Both the position numbers and the translations under genes were made by a program. From contig CM042046.1 of assembly GCA_023525975.1 (NCBI GenBank), positions 42,439,501 to 42,503,500 of the forward strand: a DNA stretch of 64,000 bases, given 5' to 3'. This DNA comes from Smallanthus sonchifolius. Lineage: Eukaryota > Streptophyta > Magnoliopsida > Asterales > Asteraceae. Below the pieces are notes generated by a model. That model did not search any database. It saw only the letters and a program-made list of their open reading frames with translations, and had not been told where the DNA came from. Position 1 is the stretch's first letter; each line of letters starts with the position of its first letter. Below, one piece after another: positions 44,937-56,799 of this stretch.

Positions 44937-45480
44937 ACCCCGTGCGTTGTGGCGGGACCGTACGATGATAATAACGTGTTTAAGTACATATTTAAAACCC
45001 ACACGATATGACAGGTTTGCGAACCTCGTTACATGCATTATGGAGACAACAATAACGTGACTAAACATAATAGAAAACGTATGAAGTTACCACGACTCAG
45101 TCATAAATATCGGAAAATAGATAAATTGCAAGAAAAAAAAATTAAACACATACGCAAATTAGCTTTTTGTAAGAAAAAACTAACAAACAAAAGTTATAGC
45201 ATAAAAATCTTATCAGTAAAAAGTAACGAGTTAAACGCGTATATTAAAAGTATATTACAGGAGTAAACTTGAAAGTTTGGAAATTTGAGGGGTAAAGTTG
45301 AAAACTTTAAAAAGAGGTAAATCAGAAACCTTAGAAAATGGAGGGGTTGTGTTGCAAATTTTATAAAACTAAGACACTGAGTTGTAAAATTTCTAAAACT
45401 AAGGGGCTTAGTTGGAAAATACGTGGATGTCCTTTGATTGGACGCCGACGTTGCGATATAAGGTTCTTTGAAATATTAAA
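44937..45480 (-). mobile_element. Possible Helitron of the second family
   Basis: gaccccgtgcgttgtggcgg (44937) resembles, in reverse, the GC-rich hairpin end at 33.77 kb. Phrases aaaactaaggggcttagttgg and aaacttgaaagtttggaaatttg recur on the right (45270-45420). A 77-codon frame at 45033 is Lys-rich and looks like chance. No clear CTAG end. Confidence 0.3.
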
Positions 45481-45969
45481 ACAAGCGTGCCAAGTCTTGA
45501 TATATACTTAGATTTTTTTTATGTTTCTTGTTTCATGTTTTTAATTTTATTTGACATCAAGTATAACGGGTTAATTAAAAAAAGTTTTTATAAAATACAA
45601 TAGGTTAATTGAAGGGAAAAGGTAAAAGAAAATTAAAAAAAAAAGTATAATGTGTTGATTAAAAATAAATAAAACTACAACTATTTGATATATAAAATTT
45701 AAATTACAAGTAATTCGTAAATGAGTCTAGACACTCTTTATAAAAAAAATTCCAATTTGTTTACACCCTGGTTTTAAAAGGCATATTTGATCTTTTAGAA
45801 ATGACATCTTATTTTATGTAAATCAGATTTTTTTTTTCTTTCAAAAGCTAACTCACACACTCTGAAACTCATTCTTAGATCTACATTCTTTTTGTCCAAC
45901 ATGTGACATGAACACTCAACTATTTAAGGAGTAACACCTTTTATAAACACCTTAGTGCTCCTAAACAAG

Positions 45970-46045
45970 GGTTTGCGGATTAGGTAAATTCGTTGGAGTA
46001 AAATGGTGTCCCTCCTCAGAGGTCGAGGGTTAGAGTCCAGCAATA
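45970..46045 (+). repeat. tRNA-like SINE fragment
   Basis: gattaggtaaattcgttggag and, 30 bp on, cgaGGGTTAGAGTCCag look like diverged A and B boxes. Confidence 0.3.
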
Positions 46046-46540
46046 AAAAATGATATAGATTTATGAGTAGATTAGATGTTAAAAGAAAAATAAGTTAAAG
46101 TAGTTGGAAATTAAAACCATATCTGAAATACTATAATTTTTTATGGAAAATCCATATTACAAAAAAAGTTGCATTAAATATAAAATTAAGGATATTTGTT
46201 AGAATCTTATTATTGGGCCAAACCAACCAATTCTGCCATTCTGGTACCAACGGTGGGCCGGTGAAACGTAGCTTTCGGCCAAACATGCACGGCACACGCT
46301 GTCAATATTTTTAGACTAAATTTCGTAATTTATTTTAGAGTAAAGTTCGTTTTTGATTTATGTGGTTTCACTATTTTAACCTTTTTACTTTAATACTTTG
46401 AAATGGTTAAAACACTTCTTAAGGTTATCATTTTGTTGTCATTTTACTCCCTAACACTAACTACGTTAAATATTTCAGTTAAAATTATGAGCATTTTGGT
46501 GTATATATATGTGTGCGTGTGTGTAAATATACATATATAT
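46046..46540. other. AT-rich spacer
   Basis: No gene recognised. It ends in (TA)/(TG) repeats (46500-46542) next to the foldback element. Confidence 0.35.
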
Positions 46541-46542
46541 AT

Positions 46543-47974
46543 AGGAAAATGTTCAGGTAAAAAGGATTCTAAATCTAAAAAGGGTGAGAAGGATTTATGG
46601 CCATTAGATCAAATTGTAGAAAAATTTAATGTTTGAGATTAAATTGTAGGAGAAAAAGTTGTTGCAGGGTATTTTAGTCTTAACCACTTTTGTTGACTTT
46701 TTATCAAGTTCCCCCCTTTTTTAAACGTTCATAACTTTTACATACGACATTATTTTTTTTAAAAAGTTACATCATAAAAACGATGTTTTCCAGCTCATTG
46801 AGTAATATGTCAGGTCATTCTGTAATACGCCAGGTCATTGTGTAATAGGTCAAGTCATTGTGTAATAGGTCAAGTCATTGTGTAATAGGTTTGGTCTTTA
46901 TAATCAGGTCATTATGTAATATCAGGTCATTGTGTAATATCAGGTCATTGTGTAATATCAGGTCATTGTGTAATATCAGGTCTGGTCATCGTGTAATATG
47001 TCAGGTCATTGTGTAATGTAAGGTCTGGTCATTGTGTAATATCAGTTCATTGTTTAATATCAGGTCATTGTGTAATTTGCTCATTGTGTAATATCAGTTC
47101 ATTGTGTAATATCAGGTCATTGTGTAATATCAGTTCATTGTGTAATATTAGGTCATTGTGTAATATCAGTTCATTGTGTAATATTAGGTCTGGTCATTGT
47201 GTAATGTTAGGTCTGGTCATTGTGTAATTTGCTCATTATTGTGTAATTCGCTCAAATATGTCAGGTCATTGTGTAATGTAAGGTCTGGTCATTGTGTAAT
47301 ATCAGTTCATTTTGTAATATCAAGTCTGGTCATTGTGTAATATCAGGTCATTGTGTAATATCAGTTCATTGTGTAATATCAGGTCTGGTCATTGTGTAAT
47401 ATGAGGTCATTGTATAATATCAGGTCTGGTCATTGTGTAATGTCAGGTCTGGTCATTGTGTAAATTGCTCATTATTGTGTAATTCGCTCAAATATGTCAG
47501 GTCATTGTGTAATGTAAGGTCTGGTCATTCTGTAGTTTGCTCAATGTGTAATATCAGTTCATTGTGTAATATCAGGTCTGGTCATTGTGTAAAATCAGTT
47601 CGTTGTGCAATATCGGGTATGGTCATTGTGTAATATCAGGTCATTGTGAATATCAGTTCATTGTGTAATATGAGGTCATTGTGTAATATCAGGTTTGGTC
47701 ATTGTGTAACGTCAGGTCTGGTCATTGTGTAATTTGCTCATTATTGTGTAATTCGCTCAAATATGTCAGGTCATTGTATAATGTAATGTCTGTTAATTGT
47801 GTAATTTGCTCATTGTGTAATATCAGGTCTGATCATTGTGTAATATAAAATGACCTGGTATATTACACAATGACGATTATGCCTTCCCCTTAAAAACAAT
47901 AAAATAACACATGTCAAGCCCATAATTCTTCTTACCCTTCTTATTTTTAAAACCCTTTTTACTACAACCTAACC
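46543..47974. mobile_element. Foldback element in TA repeats, holding a minisatellite
   Basis: The ends, next to (TA)n tracts, are imperfect inverted repeats. The left strand reads aggtaaaaaggattctaaatctaaaaagggtgagaag-type sequence. The right end, reversed, reads ttgtagtaaaaagggttttaaaaataagaagggtaag-type sequence. The interior is mostly an 18-bp minisatellite. A last unit near 47860 is inverted. Confidence 0.65.
46795..47863. repeat. Minisatellite, 18-bp unit, about 50 copies
   Basis: The unit ggtcattgtgtaatatca varies as ggtctggtcattgtgtaat, and a longer block (ttgctcattattgtgtaatt + cgctcaaatatgtcag) recurs at 47227, 47465 and 47740, giving a higher-order period of about 240-275 bp. Apparent ORFs rich in NISSLCNIRS are translations of the unit. 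Confidence 0.95.
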
Positions 47975-47992
47975 TTATATATATATATATAT
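47975..47992. repeat. (TA)n tract between two foldback elements
   Basis: About nine TA units separate the elements on either side, so both appear to have used the same TA-rich target. Confidence 0.85.
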
Positions 47993-48146
47993 AGGGTTGT
48001 ATTCCTATCAAAACCCACATTTCATGAGAAAACTTTAAAACTCTCATCCAATGGTTACTTTTATCTCAAACACATAAGATGTTGTCATGTGTCTACCTTA
48101 TTATTTTAATTGAAAAGGGTAAAAGAGACATTTTAATCATCCCCCA

Positions 48147-50809
48147 TGTCACACCCCCGAATTTCACTAACGGAGTTTTACCGTTTGGTGCCTGACAAAC
48201 CAGGATCTCAGTCATTAGTTACATCAAACGACACTATATGGGACATAAATGAAATATTATAAAAGTTTAGAGTTAATGCGTAAACATTTAAATAAGAAAG
48301 TAAATGCGTAAAACAAACGCGATGAAGTCTGATTGTAATAATAGGAAACATAATAAATGTAGATAGTTGACAAGGGATGGATATAACAATTAGACACCAT
48401 GCATGCCCTAGCATGCACCTGCTTAACGTCCTGAGAAAACATGTAAGAAAACGTGTCAACATTAGGTTGGTGAGTTCACAAGTTTCAATATCATAATGAA
48501 AGCGTTTACCAGATTATGTACATTCAATATGTGTATCTATAGGTAGCTAACCTATGTTCATGTCTTACTAAAGCGCTCGCAACCGAAGCTGACTGTTTAT
48601 GTTTGTATGCCTCCTGCCAGGTTTATCAACTCTGACAAATGTGAGTAGGCTAACATTTCACCCGTCCGACCTCCAATCTAGTTAGCGCGACTAACGCGGG
48701 TGGGGCTTGTCAAACCCAGTAGTACTACTAAAAATTACCTCGCTAAGATCCATATTAACGGTTCGAAATATGTGAGGACTTTCAGTGATAGTGTGTTACG
48801 CTTAGCCTCAACAATGATAACATATGAATTACAGTAATCTAAAATAGTTTGTGTCATGTTTTATCCCCCAATTTAAAACAGTAAAAGGTGCCGTGAAACT
48901 CACCTGAGTTGCGTAGGTAGATTCACACAAGAATGAGATTGGAACCACAAGTGTTAGTCTGCAACGGCTTACGTATGCCCTAGAATTATACACGTAACAA
49001 TTAGGGATACAATGAGATTTGTAACGATGACACAGAAGGTTGAACGTTCTAAAACGCTCTAATGATCAAAGAGTAGACGAACGTGTCCACAGGAATAAAG
49101 GTTCCTTAATATGTTTATTAAAATAAATACGTTTCGCGTCGAATGATTCTAATTACAATAATAATATATAATAAATATATTCGTGCGTTTGTACCATCAA
49201 TAATGGTCTAGAAAAATAATATAAATTATCAAATTATTTTTAAACTCGTAGAATTAATATGATAATCATTTATGTGGCAAAAATAATAACTATATTATTT
49301 TTATTGAGAACATATACGAGGGCAATAATATAACTAATTATATTATTTATAAATTCGAAGTGTTACACAACGCTCGTTAATGCGACTAAAATAATATATA
49401 AATATATTATTTTTAATAGTGGGAAATAATATTAAAACGGTTATAAAACTAAGCCCGAACATTAATATAAACACATTTGTTTGTGTGTTTTCATAAATTA
49501 AATAATAATTTTATGAAATAATATAATTAATATATTATTTTTAATATCACTAAAATTCTAAAAAATGTTTTATAAAATCAATCTCAAGCCTTCGGGTGTT
49601 TCCGGGTTTTAAAACATGTTAATATATTAATATAATAATATAGGGTTTATTTTTATCTAAAAATATTATACAAAAAGTGGTTCAAAATAAAAATGGGGGC
49701 AGAGAGACTCGATCCCGGGTCTCTCCACCATCAGTCATACGCCTTAACCAGTCCACCCGCTAGGGTGATCGCGTACAAGACTCAGATCAAACACGTTTTA
49801 ATTCTCAGTGTCTAAGTGTTCTTCCCCCATCGCGATCCGAATCAAGAACCATCCCTGAATCTTCTGAATTCGACCGCGATTTGCAACAGAATATTAGGGG
49901 TTTTGATAGTTGATGTATTACGGCTCTACAGGTGTATTTAATTGTAAAAACATCAAGTACAGGACTGTTTAATTCATGATCGAACATTAGAAACCCTAGG
50001 TTATGAACACGAAATCAAATTGGATAAATCTGATAAAATTAAACTTTGGATTCTTGGGGCTTTCATTGATTGAATGATTTCGAACCTAAACATGTTAATT
50101 AATTTGATTAAGGTTGAGTCTAGATCAGGGTTCGATTAAACCACTTACGCGATGAACCCTAGATCTTGTTTGTGATTAATTCAATGATATGAACCCTAAT
50201 TAGCATAGGGCTAATGGTTAACAGGTTAAAACGAAGGTAAACAGGTACGCAATTACCAGAATAATACTCGAATTGATAGTAATCGACTAAACCTCAGTCG
50301 CGGCTCCGATGCGTGGTCTCCGGCTACTTCTACGGGAAAAATGGAATGTGCAAAAGCTTGACAGAGGTTCGAATGAGGAGCGCAGAGGGTTTGATTGCAA
50401 AATTATCATACCAAATGATCGAATTGAGGGGTTTAGCTACGGTTTCGACAGTTATGCCTTGAATACCCATAATTGGGTTTAAATCCGAATTAATAACATG
50501 TTAATTGCTTCAATGATTGTCGTTTATGTCATTTAATGTGTTTTGCGATTATAATTTCAAACGAATTTGGGTTAAGCATGCAGATTTGGATCAAGAACAT
50601 GAATGGTATGACTTCTAAAAGTCAACAGGAACTAATTCATTCAAGTTTGACTTTTAAAGTCAACATATTAGATTTAGGTTAATTACACGACCAGTCTCTG
50701 CAGTTTTAGTTTAAATAATTAGTCCTTGTTGTTTCTAACAGAATTAACAGGGTTAAGAGATAACGAAATTAAGCTAACGGAGTTAACTCTAAAAGTCCAG
50801 ATTGTCACA
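48147..50809. repeat. Solo gypsy-type LTR, 2,663 bp, TSD CCCCA
   Basis: It begins TGTCACACCCCCGAATTTC and ends gattgtcaca, flanked by perfect 5-bp repeats CCCCA (48142-48146 and 50810-50814). No gag or pol is present, so it is a solo LTR from recombination between LTRs, or a very short derivative. It includes a tRNA-like segment and A/T-rich parts. Confidence 0.85.
49690..49770 (-). other. tRNA-like segment inside the LTR
   Basis: The minus strand reads gcgggtggactggttaaggcg and then, 30 bp on, gacccgggatcgagtctctc, resembling the D-arm and T-arm (A and B boxes) of a tRNA of the Ser/Leu kind. The acceptor ends do not pair and the T-arm is imperfect, so it is not a tRNA gene. Confidence 0.3.
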
Positions 50810-51685
50810 CCCCACTTTCCTTATTTTTTTTATAAAAAAAACTTCCCCCTACTTTTTATATCCTTAATAACTTTTTTATACTATGTTATTTTTTTATAAA
50901 AATTACACCATTAAACTAGTCTCATTTTTCTCTTTAATCCCGTTATAGTCTAGACAAATTTGTTTTATTTTTTTAAAAACGAACGAGATTACATCAATGT
51001 AACTAGAGTATTACACCAATGTAAGGATCTGTTACATAGAAAATGTTTCGTTACATTAAATGCCTGGTTTTTTTAAAATGTAATTAGAGTATTAAACCAA
51101 TGTAACTAGTTTGATTAGTGTAAATGTTAATTTTGGTGTATTTGTTACATTGATGTAATCTCGTTCGTTTTAAAAAATATATATATAAAAAAAAGTTGTC
51201 AAGACTATAACGGAATTAAAAAGAAAAATGAGACTAGTTTAATAGTGTAATTTTTATAAAAAAAATAACATAGTATAAAAAAGTTATTAAAGATCTAAAA
51301 AGTAGGGGGGAGTTTTTTTTTATAAAAAAAGCAAAGTGCAGGATGGTTAAAATGACTCTTTTACCCTTTTTAAATAAAATAATAAGATAGACATATGACA
51401 ACATCTTGTGTGTTTGAGATAAAAACAACCATTGGATGAGAGTTTTAGGTTTTCTCATGAAATGTGAGTTTTGATAGGAACACAACTCTATATATATATA
51501 TATATATATATACATTTAAAAAACATTTATATTATTTTATTTATATGCTTTTAAGGTTTAAAGATAACATTGAACTTATAATAGCACGTTTAAAAATTTA
51601 GTCATACATGCTTAAGCATCGTACTTGTATATATGTGTTTTTACAATTTTTTAATGACAAACTCACACACTCTAAGTCTACTCCT

Positions 51686-52299
51686 TAGTGGCGGATCTAG
51701 AATAAAAGTTCAGGGGTAACAAATTTTTTTTACTGTACTTTCATATAAATGAAAAAAAGATTTGACAGTACTTTCTTGTAAATGAAACAAAATTTTTTTT
51801 ACCGTATTTTCATGTAAATTAAGCACACAAAAAAATTGACCGTACTTTTAAGGTCAAATTTTTTTTACGGTAACATGCAACTGGGGTTTGGCGGAAGCGG
51901 CGCCGGGCGGTGGTCTCAGCTCAGGTCGAGCGACTGGTTGAGTGGTCGGTCTCTGACTCACACATTTCCCGCTCTCTGTCTTTCTTCATGGTCGGCCGTT
52001 TGGGTAAGTTGGGTTTGAGAATTGAGAATTTGAGGTATTGGGTTTTTAATAAAACATTTGGGCTCCCAAATGTTTTATTAAAAACCCAATACCTTAAAAA
52101 CTTTAATAAAATGTGTGGACTTTATTTTTTTATAAAATTTTGGACTTTTTATGAAGTGTTGAGCTTTTAAAAAAAATTGAGAGGTAACGTAATTTTTTAC
52201 TCAGATGTAACGTATTAGGTAACCGGATACATAAAATCGTAAAAAAAATATTTTTTACACTACGCGTAAAAGTTGACCTATAGGGTAGGTCCGCCCCTG
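51686..52299. mobile_element. Non-autonomous hAT element (614 bp) with internal palindrome
   Basis: The ends TAGTGGCGGATCTAG and (reversed) CAGGGGCGGACCTAC are flanked by perfect 8-bp repeats CTACTCCT (51678-51685 and 52300-52307). The interior includes a GC-rich part (51885-51960) and a perfect palindrome. No transposase. Confidence 0.92.
52033..52094. repeat. Perfect 62-bp palindrome
   Basis: Arms of 30 bp (starting aggtattgggtttttaat) pair without mismatch around a 2-base centre CT at 52063-52064. Confidence 0.95.
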
Positions 52300-52307
52300 C
52301 TACTCCT

Positions 52308-53840
52308 AATCTACACAACTTGTCAACGACGGCACTAGAACTCACAACATCTTGATTCTTACCTAAACTATATTACGATACGATAGGTAGACTTGTCTAT
52401 TGTGTCTGTGTTTAGTTTGAGTATTTATCATTTTATAAATTTAAAACCTAATCTCGTAAAACTATATATAAAAATATATAATTAACTTCACGCAACAACA
52501 CATCAAGTTATCATTCAAAACAATAAATCTTTCGGATTTTTGTGGTTTTCTAGTTGGGCTAAGAATAAATCCATGTCTTCGATTAATCAGTATAAATTTC
52601 CTTTAATGTAATTGTTGGTATGTTGTGGTTCTGTTGGTTGCCTTCCCATTGCCGGGGGGTTTTGTGAATTTATTTTGCCTTTAAAAAAAAAGTTTTTAAC
52701 ATTGAAACTAAAACATTTCAACAACAGAAGTACAGTTCTAATTCTTGATTGATGCCTTTTGTCACATAGCATGGGGTTACTGGGCTGGATAGAATAAGTG
52801 GTTTTTGTTACTTTCGCTTTCGCCTATCCGTATCTCATGCAATTTCTTTTCTTTCTTTTTTACTTATTTAAATTTTTGATGATTTTTTACTTTTTAATTT
52901 AACTTATTATTTTTTTACTTAAACTAATCTTAACAACTTGTCGTTTAATCTGTTAAATATTTAGCTAAACAAATTTAACTATTTTCAATTTAAATTATTG
53001 ATAACACCAAAATAAAATTTTTACACGGTTTATTTTTTCTTTAAAACGATCTTTTTTTCATTTCATTTTATTTTTTGCTATTTTTTTTAATTTTAATACA
53101 ATAAGCATAAACTATAAGGCATAGACACAATTTACCTAACCTTTAAAGATGTTGATCGGTGGCCACAGTGCAACCGTACCAGCATTGAAGCAACACGTAC
53201 AAGCAGCTTTTGCGCAGCTTTATTATATATTTTTATTGCAGTTAAACTTGTATTTATATACAGTCTGTTTCAATGGAATGAACAAAAATGAGTTTGATGG
53301 AGTTGGTTGAGTGTGCACATGAAAACAAATTCATTATGGGTTGGATTCCCAACCTTCCCTTTTGGTTATTTTTAGAGCCTGTAATGAGTTTTATTGTAAT
53401 TTGTTTTTTTATTTATTTTTCATTTAAACATATTATACTATATACAATATACGTTTTTAACATGTTTAGTTTTGTATTAATATGTTTTTCTGTGATAACT
53501 TTCGTTCGTTAAGTTTTTTTTTAAAACGGAATTCGCGGTTTTCTTTAGTTTTTTTTGTCAATGTTTGAGTCAAAATTTTATTGAAAACGGAGTTGTATTG
53601 GAATTCGAGTATTTTTTTGGGTATCGTATAGCGAGTCTGTGTTTCGACGTAAATTTTATCTACGCAAACGAGTTTAACCGATAACGACCCCCACTGGTTA
53701 AAAAAACACAATGAAAACCAAAAAGCTGTTTTTGGTTTTGGTTGTGGGGGAAATGGAGCCGTTAGCGCACTTTAGCCAAGATAAAACCCCACAATAACGT
53801 TACACTCTCATCTCTCCTTTCTTCACTCTCACTTCTCATT
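52308..53840. other. Spacer upstream of the WEB gene
   Basis: The stretch ttgccttcccattgccgggg...tttgccttt followed by a run of ten A (52682-52691) looks like a retroposon 3' end. A 74-codon frame at 53288-53512 with hydrophobic stretches has no relatives I know. The last 300 bp should contain the WEB promoter; CT-rich blocks (53800-53840) are typical of plant leaders. Confidence 0.4.
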
Positions 53841-53846
53841 TTCGAT

Positions 53847-53857
53847 CTATATTTAAG
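53847..53857 (+). promoter_or_regulatory. Candidate TATA box of the WEB gene
   Basis: ctaTATTTAAg lies 77 bp upstream of the start codon. The position is plausible, but the leader would be short. Confidence 0.4.
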
Positions 53858-53933
53858 CCTTTGTAATTTCATCTCAGATCCTAACAATCCCCACTCAAAT
53901 CTACGCCTTTTTTGTTTCATTTCAGTTCGCCCC

Positions 53934-56215
53934 ATGGAACCCCTCGATGTCGGGCCTGAATTCCTTCAAACGGGTTCCGACCCGAAACACAACAATGGCG
54001 GTGGTGTTAGAGGCGAAGTCGACACGTCAGCGCCGTTTGAATCCGTGAAGGAGGCCGTGACCCGATTCGGTGGAATCGGGTTCTGGAAACCGCATTCTAA
54101 ACACACTCTTGCTTCTGAGGTACTTCTCTCTCTATATATATCTCTGTATGTATGTATGTATATATGTTCATGTGTATGTATATTTCTTGAATTTAGTATT
54201 TTGGGTCTGAAAATTGGTAGTTGAGCCAAAAAGATTGAAGCTTTGGTTCTTGTTTGTTCTCAAGAAAAAAAAATAGATAAATTTCTAAATAATCAAATTA
54301 TTAGGTAAGTGCAGAATTCTAAGTTTGACAGGTTAGCTGAATTTTAAAAATTACAAATCATAAATTAAATACTGAAATTAAGACTATAATTAGACACATA
54401 AATCTTGCAAATAAAGATTAACGTGTTTTAGGCTAAAAAAGGAAATGATAAAGGATTGCAAAATTTGGGGAAAATTAATTGGAACCCTAATTGGCGGAGT
54501 TAGGATCTGACAGCTGGGCCAAACCGCCATAGGCTGTTTGTCACATGATCTGGCTCGGACTTTTCGTCCACTGGTTATGGGCCCTGTAACTCCACTCCTA
54601 GCCTAAGTTGTGCCCATTTGAAGTTTGGGCTCTCTCTCCGGTGATTCCCTTGTCCCACTGGTCCAAATAAGAGTCTGCCAACTGACCAACTCTTGGATAA
54701 GTTTCTCATCAATAAGTCAAACTAAAAGATATGTACTTGAATTTGGAACCCAATATTGTTGACCTACAAGTCAAACTATAAGACAACGTTTTGACTTTTG
54801 AATTTGATTATGTGTTCAACATTTTGTTCATGCAATTGCAGAATGGCACTGAAGAAGAGTTTGATGCGGCAAAAGCCGAAGAACAGGCTCTGCAGTTAGC
54901 AGAAGATCTGATGCTGAAAGAAAGGGAAACACTTGAAGTTTTGAAAGAACTTGAAGCAACAAAAACTATTGTTGAAGAACTAAAAGTCAAACTACAGAAA
55001 GAATCAGCTAAAGTCAACGGTCAATTGAAAGAACTAGGAGATGGAAATGACGAAAACGCCCTTGAAACAGAACCAGCTGGTCCAGGTTTGATCTTGATGG
55101 AATTGAAGCAAGCTAAACTAAACTTAACAAGAACCACAAATGATCTTGCTGACATTAGAGCGACTGTGGAAACATACAACAAGATGATCGAGAAAGAAAG
55201 ATTCGAACTTGAGAAAACCCGTAGGAGATTATCTTTGAATTCTTCAAAAGTTTTGACCTTTGAAGAAGAGGTTGACTTTCCAAGGGAGCTCCATAGGTTG
55301 ACTTCTGAAACAGAACAGTTCAAGAAGGTAGGGGAGGTGGCAAAATCTGAAGTTTTAAGATCAGTGAATCAGATCAAAGAAACTAAAAGAAAGATAAAAA
55401 CAGCCGAAATCCGTCTAATTGCTGCAAGAAAGTTGAAGGAAGCGGCTAGAGCGAGTGAAGCGCTTGCGCGATTTGAGATGAAGTCAATATCAGAAAGTCA
55501 AACTTTATCAGAAGGGGAAGGGGTAAATCTTTCATTTGAACAATATTCTTGTTTGAAACTGAAAGCCCAAGAGGCTGATGAAGCTTTGACTAAAAAGGTC
55601 AACGAATCGGTGGTCAAAATCAACGAACCCGAGTTACATAAGTCAGAGATCTTGAATAGGGTAGAGGAAGCAACAAAAGAAGTGAAACACAGTAAGAGGG
55701 TTCTAGAAGAAGCTTTGAGTAAAGCAGAAGCTGCTAACATTGACAAGTTAAAAGCAGAAGCATCTCTTAGAAAATGGCGGTCGGATCATGGTCAAAGAAG
55801 AAAGTCAACGGGTCAAAACTCGACCAAATTCAAGAACTCTTCATCCAGGAGCAATACTCGTTTGTTGGATGTAAACGGGGCCCGTTTAGGAAGCAATGTG
55901 GCGGGTCCTATTCTGGCTGGTCCTATTTTGGCACCCACGATGTCGATTGGGCAGATTTTAAGCCGGAAGCTGCTTTTGACAGAAGAGTATTATGAGAAAA
56001 GTGACATGAAAAGGAAGGTTTCTTTGGCACAAATGCTGCATAAACCTACTAATGGCAGCGGTGGTGGTGGTGGTGATGGCTGCAAAGGTGGTAAACGGCT
56101 TTCGGGGAAGAGAAAGAAGTTTGGGTTTGGTCGGATTTCGTTTCTAGTGGCAAAGCCGAGCAAGAAGACGAAGAAACACACTGCAAGTTCTCGCCTTTCG
56201 AGCAGCACCGATTAG
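53934..56215 (+). CDS. WEB family (DUF827) coiled-coil protein
   Basis: Two exons, 53934-54119 and 54842-56215, with a GT..AG intron of 722 bp in phase 0, give 519 residues. The N-terminus has DTSAPFESVKEAVTRFGGIG FW, the signature that opens Arabidopsis WEB-family proteins of the At2g40480/At3g56270 kind. Residues about 65-370 are heptad-rich with ERETLEVLKELEATK, GLILMELKQAKLNL and KERFELEKTRRRL, forming long coiled coils. A basic tail (KKFGFGRISFLVAKPSKKTKK) and a Gly run (about residue 463) follow. WEB1 itself acts with PMI2 in blue-light chloroplast movement; whether this member does so is unknown. Intact, with the start fixed by the conserved N-terminus. It is the clearest host gene here. 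Confidence 0.93.
54120..54841 (+). other. Intron of the WEB gene
   Basis: Starts GTACTT and ends TTGCAG. It begins with (TA)/(TATG) repeats. No inserted element was recognised. Confidence 0.9.
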
Positions 56216-56477
56216 GAAGTTTATATGTGTTCTGGATTCTATATAACTCTAGGATTTGTTTCTTAAATTTGTTTGTTTTTTAAGCTAAAAACTATCTTAC
56301 TTGACTCCTATTTTATTACCTGTAAAAATTGGTTGTGTATGGTTATTCTCTAAATATCATTTGTCATTGGTTGACATAAGTAAATATGGATTATGGTTAA
56401 TCCATTAGTACATATATACGCATATATACCGTTATCCCCATTAGTATATATGCACATACAAGCACGTATACATACAT

Positions 56478-56794
56478 TGGGTGAGGTTCAAATGCTAACC
56501 AATTTTTATGTGATAACCACGATAACCACTTTAAAACGTAGTGTTACGTATATGTATCAATTATCATTATAATTTACATATATGTAAACACTATGTGTCA
56601 CGTATATGTAACATTATTTGGTACGTATACGTAAAACTCATCATTTCCGTATTTACGTTCAAAATATTTATTCAAGATACTTAAATACTATTTTAACAAT
56701 TAAAAGAAAAAATAATTTATAAAATATGTGATTGTTTTATAGTGGTTAGCACGGTTATCACATAAAAAGTTGGTTAGCATTTGAACCTTCCCCA
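56478..56794. mobile_element. MITE with 53-bp terminal inverted repeats
   Basis: The ends tgggtgaggttcaaatgcta and (reversed) tggggaaggttcaaatgcta begin inverted repeats running through accaa..ttttatgtgataacc to aaccact. They are flanked by the 5-bp repeat TACAT (56473-56477 and 56795-56799). The interior is rich in acgtatatgta. It lies about 260 bp downstream of the WEB stop codon. Confidence 0.85.
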
Positions 56795-56799
56795 TACAT

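Larger units (their letters stand above)
47992..51490. mobile_element. Foldback element in TA repeats, split by a solo LTR
   Basis: The left end agggttgtattcctatcaaaa and the right end (reversed) agagttgtgttcctatcaaaa start arms of about 340 bp in total, 150 bp of them before and the rest after the LTR insertion. The arms pair through aactctcatccaatggtt, agatgttgtcat and gtaaaagag. The inner arms end in cgaacgagattacatcaatgtaac and its complement (51144). The loop is rich in gttacat/atgtaac motifs. Flanked by (TA)n on both sides. Confidence 0.82.

Noticed and set aside
45033..45266. 77-codon Lys-rich frame
   Set aside because: Bias follows from A-rich sequence, and a Helitron-like context is more likely.
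47009..47633. Open frames of 66-72 codons rich in SLCNIRS
   Set aside because: They are translations of the 18-bp minisatellite, whose length is a multiple of three, and not proteins.
49690..49770. tRNA gene on the minus strand
   Set aside because: A- and B-box-like stretches exist, but acceptor stem ends do not pair and the T-arm is imperfect. It is kept only as tRNA-like.
53288..53512. 74-codon frame with hydrophobic stretches upstream of the WEB gene
   Set aside because: The T-rich sequence creates Phe/Ile/Leu runs. There is no family signature, promoter or conserved start.
54791..54841. WEB gene starting at the methionine inside 54791-54841
   Set aside because: Those codons lie in the intron just before its AG. 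The conserved family N-terminus is in the exon at 53934-54119, and the splice joins in phase.
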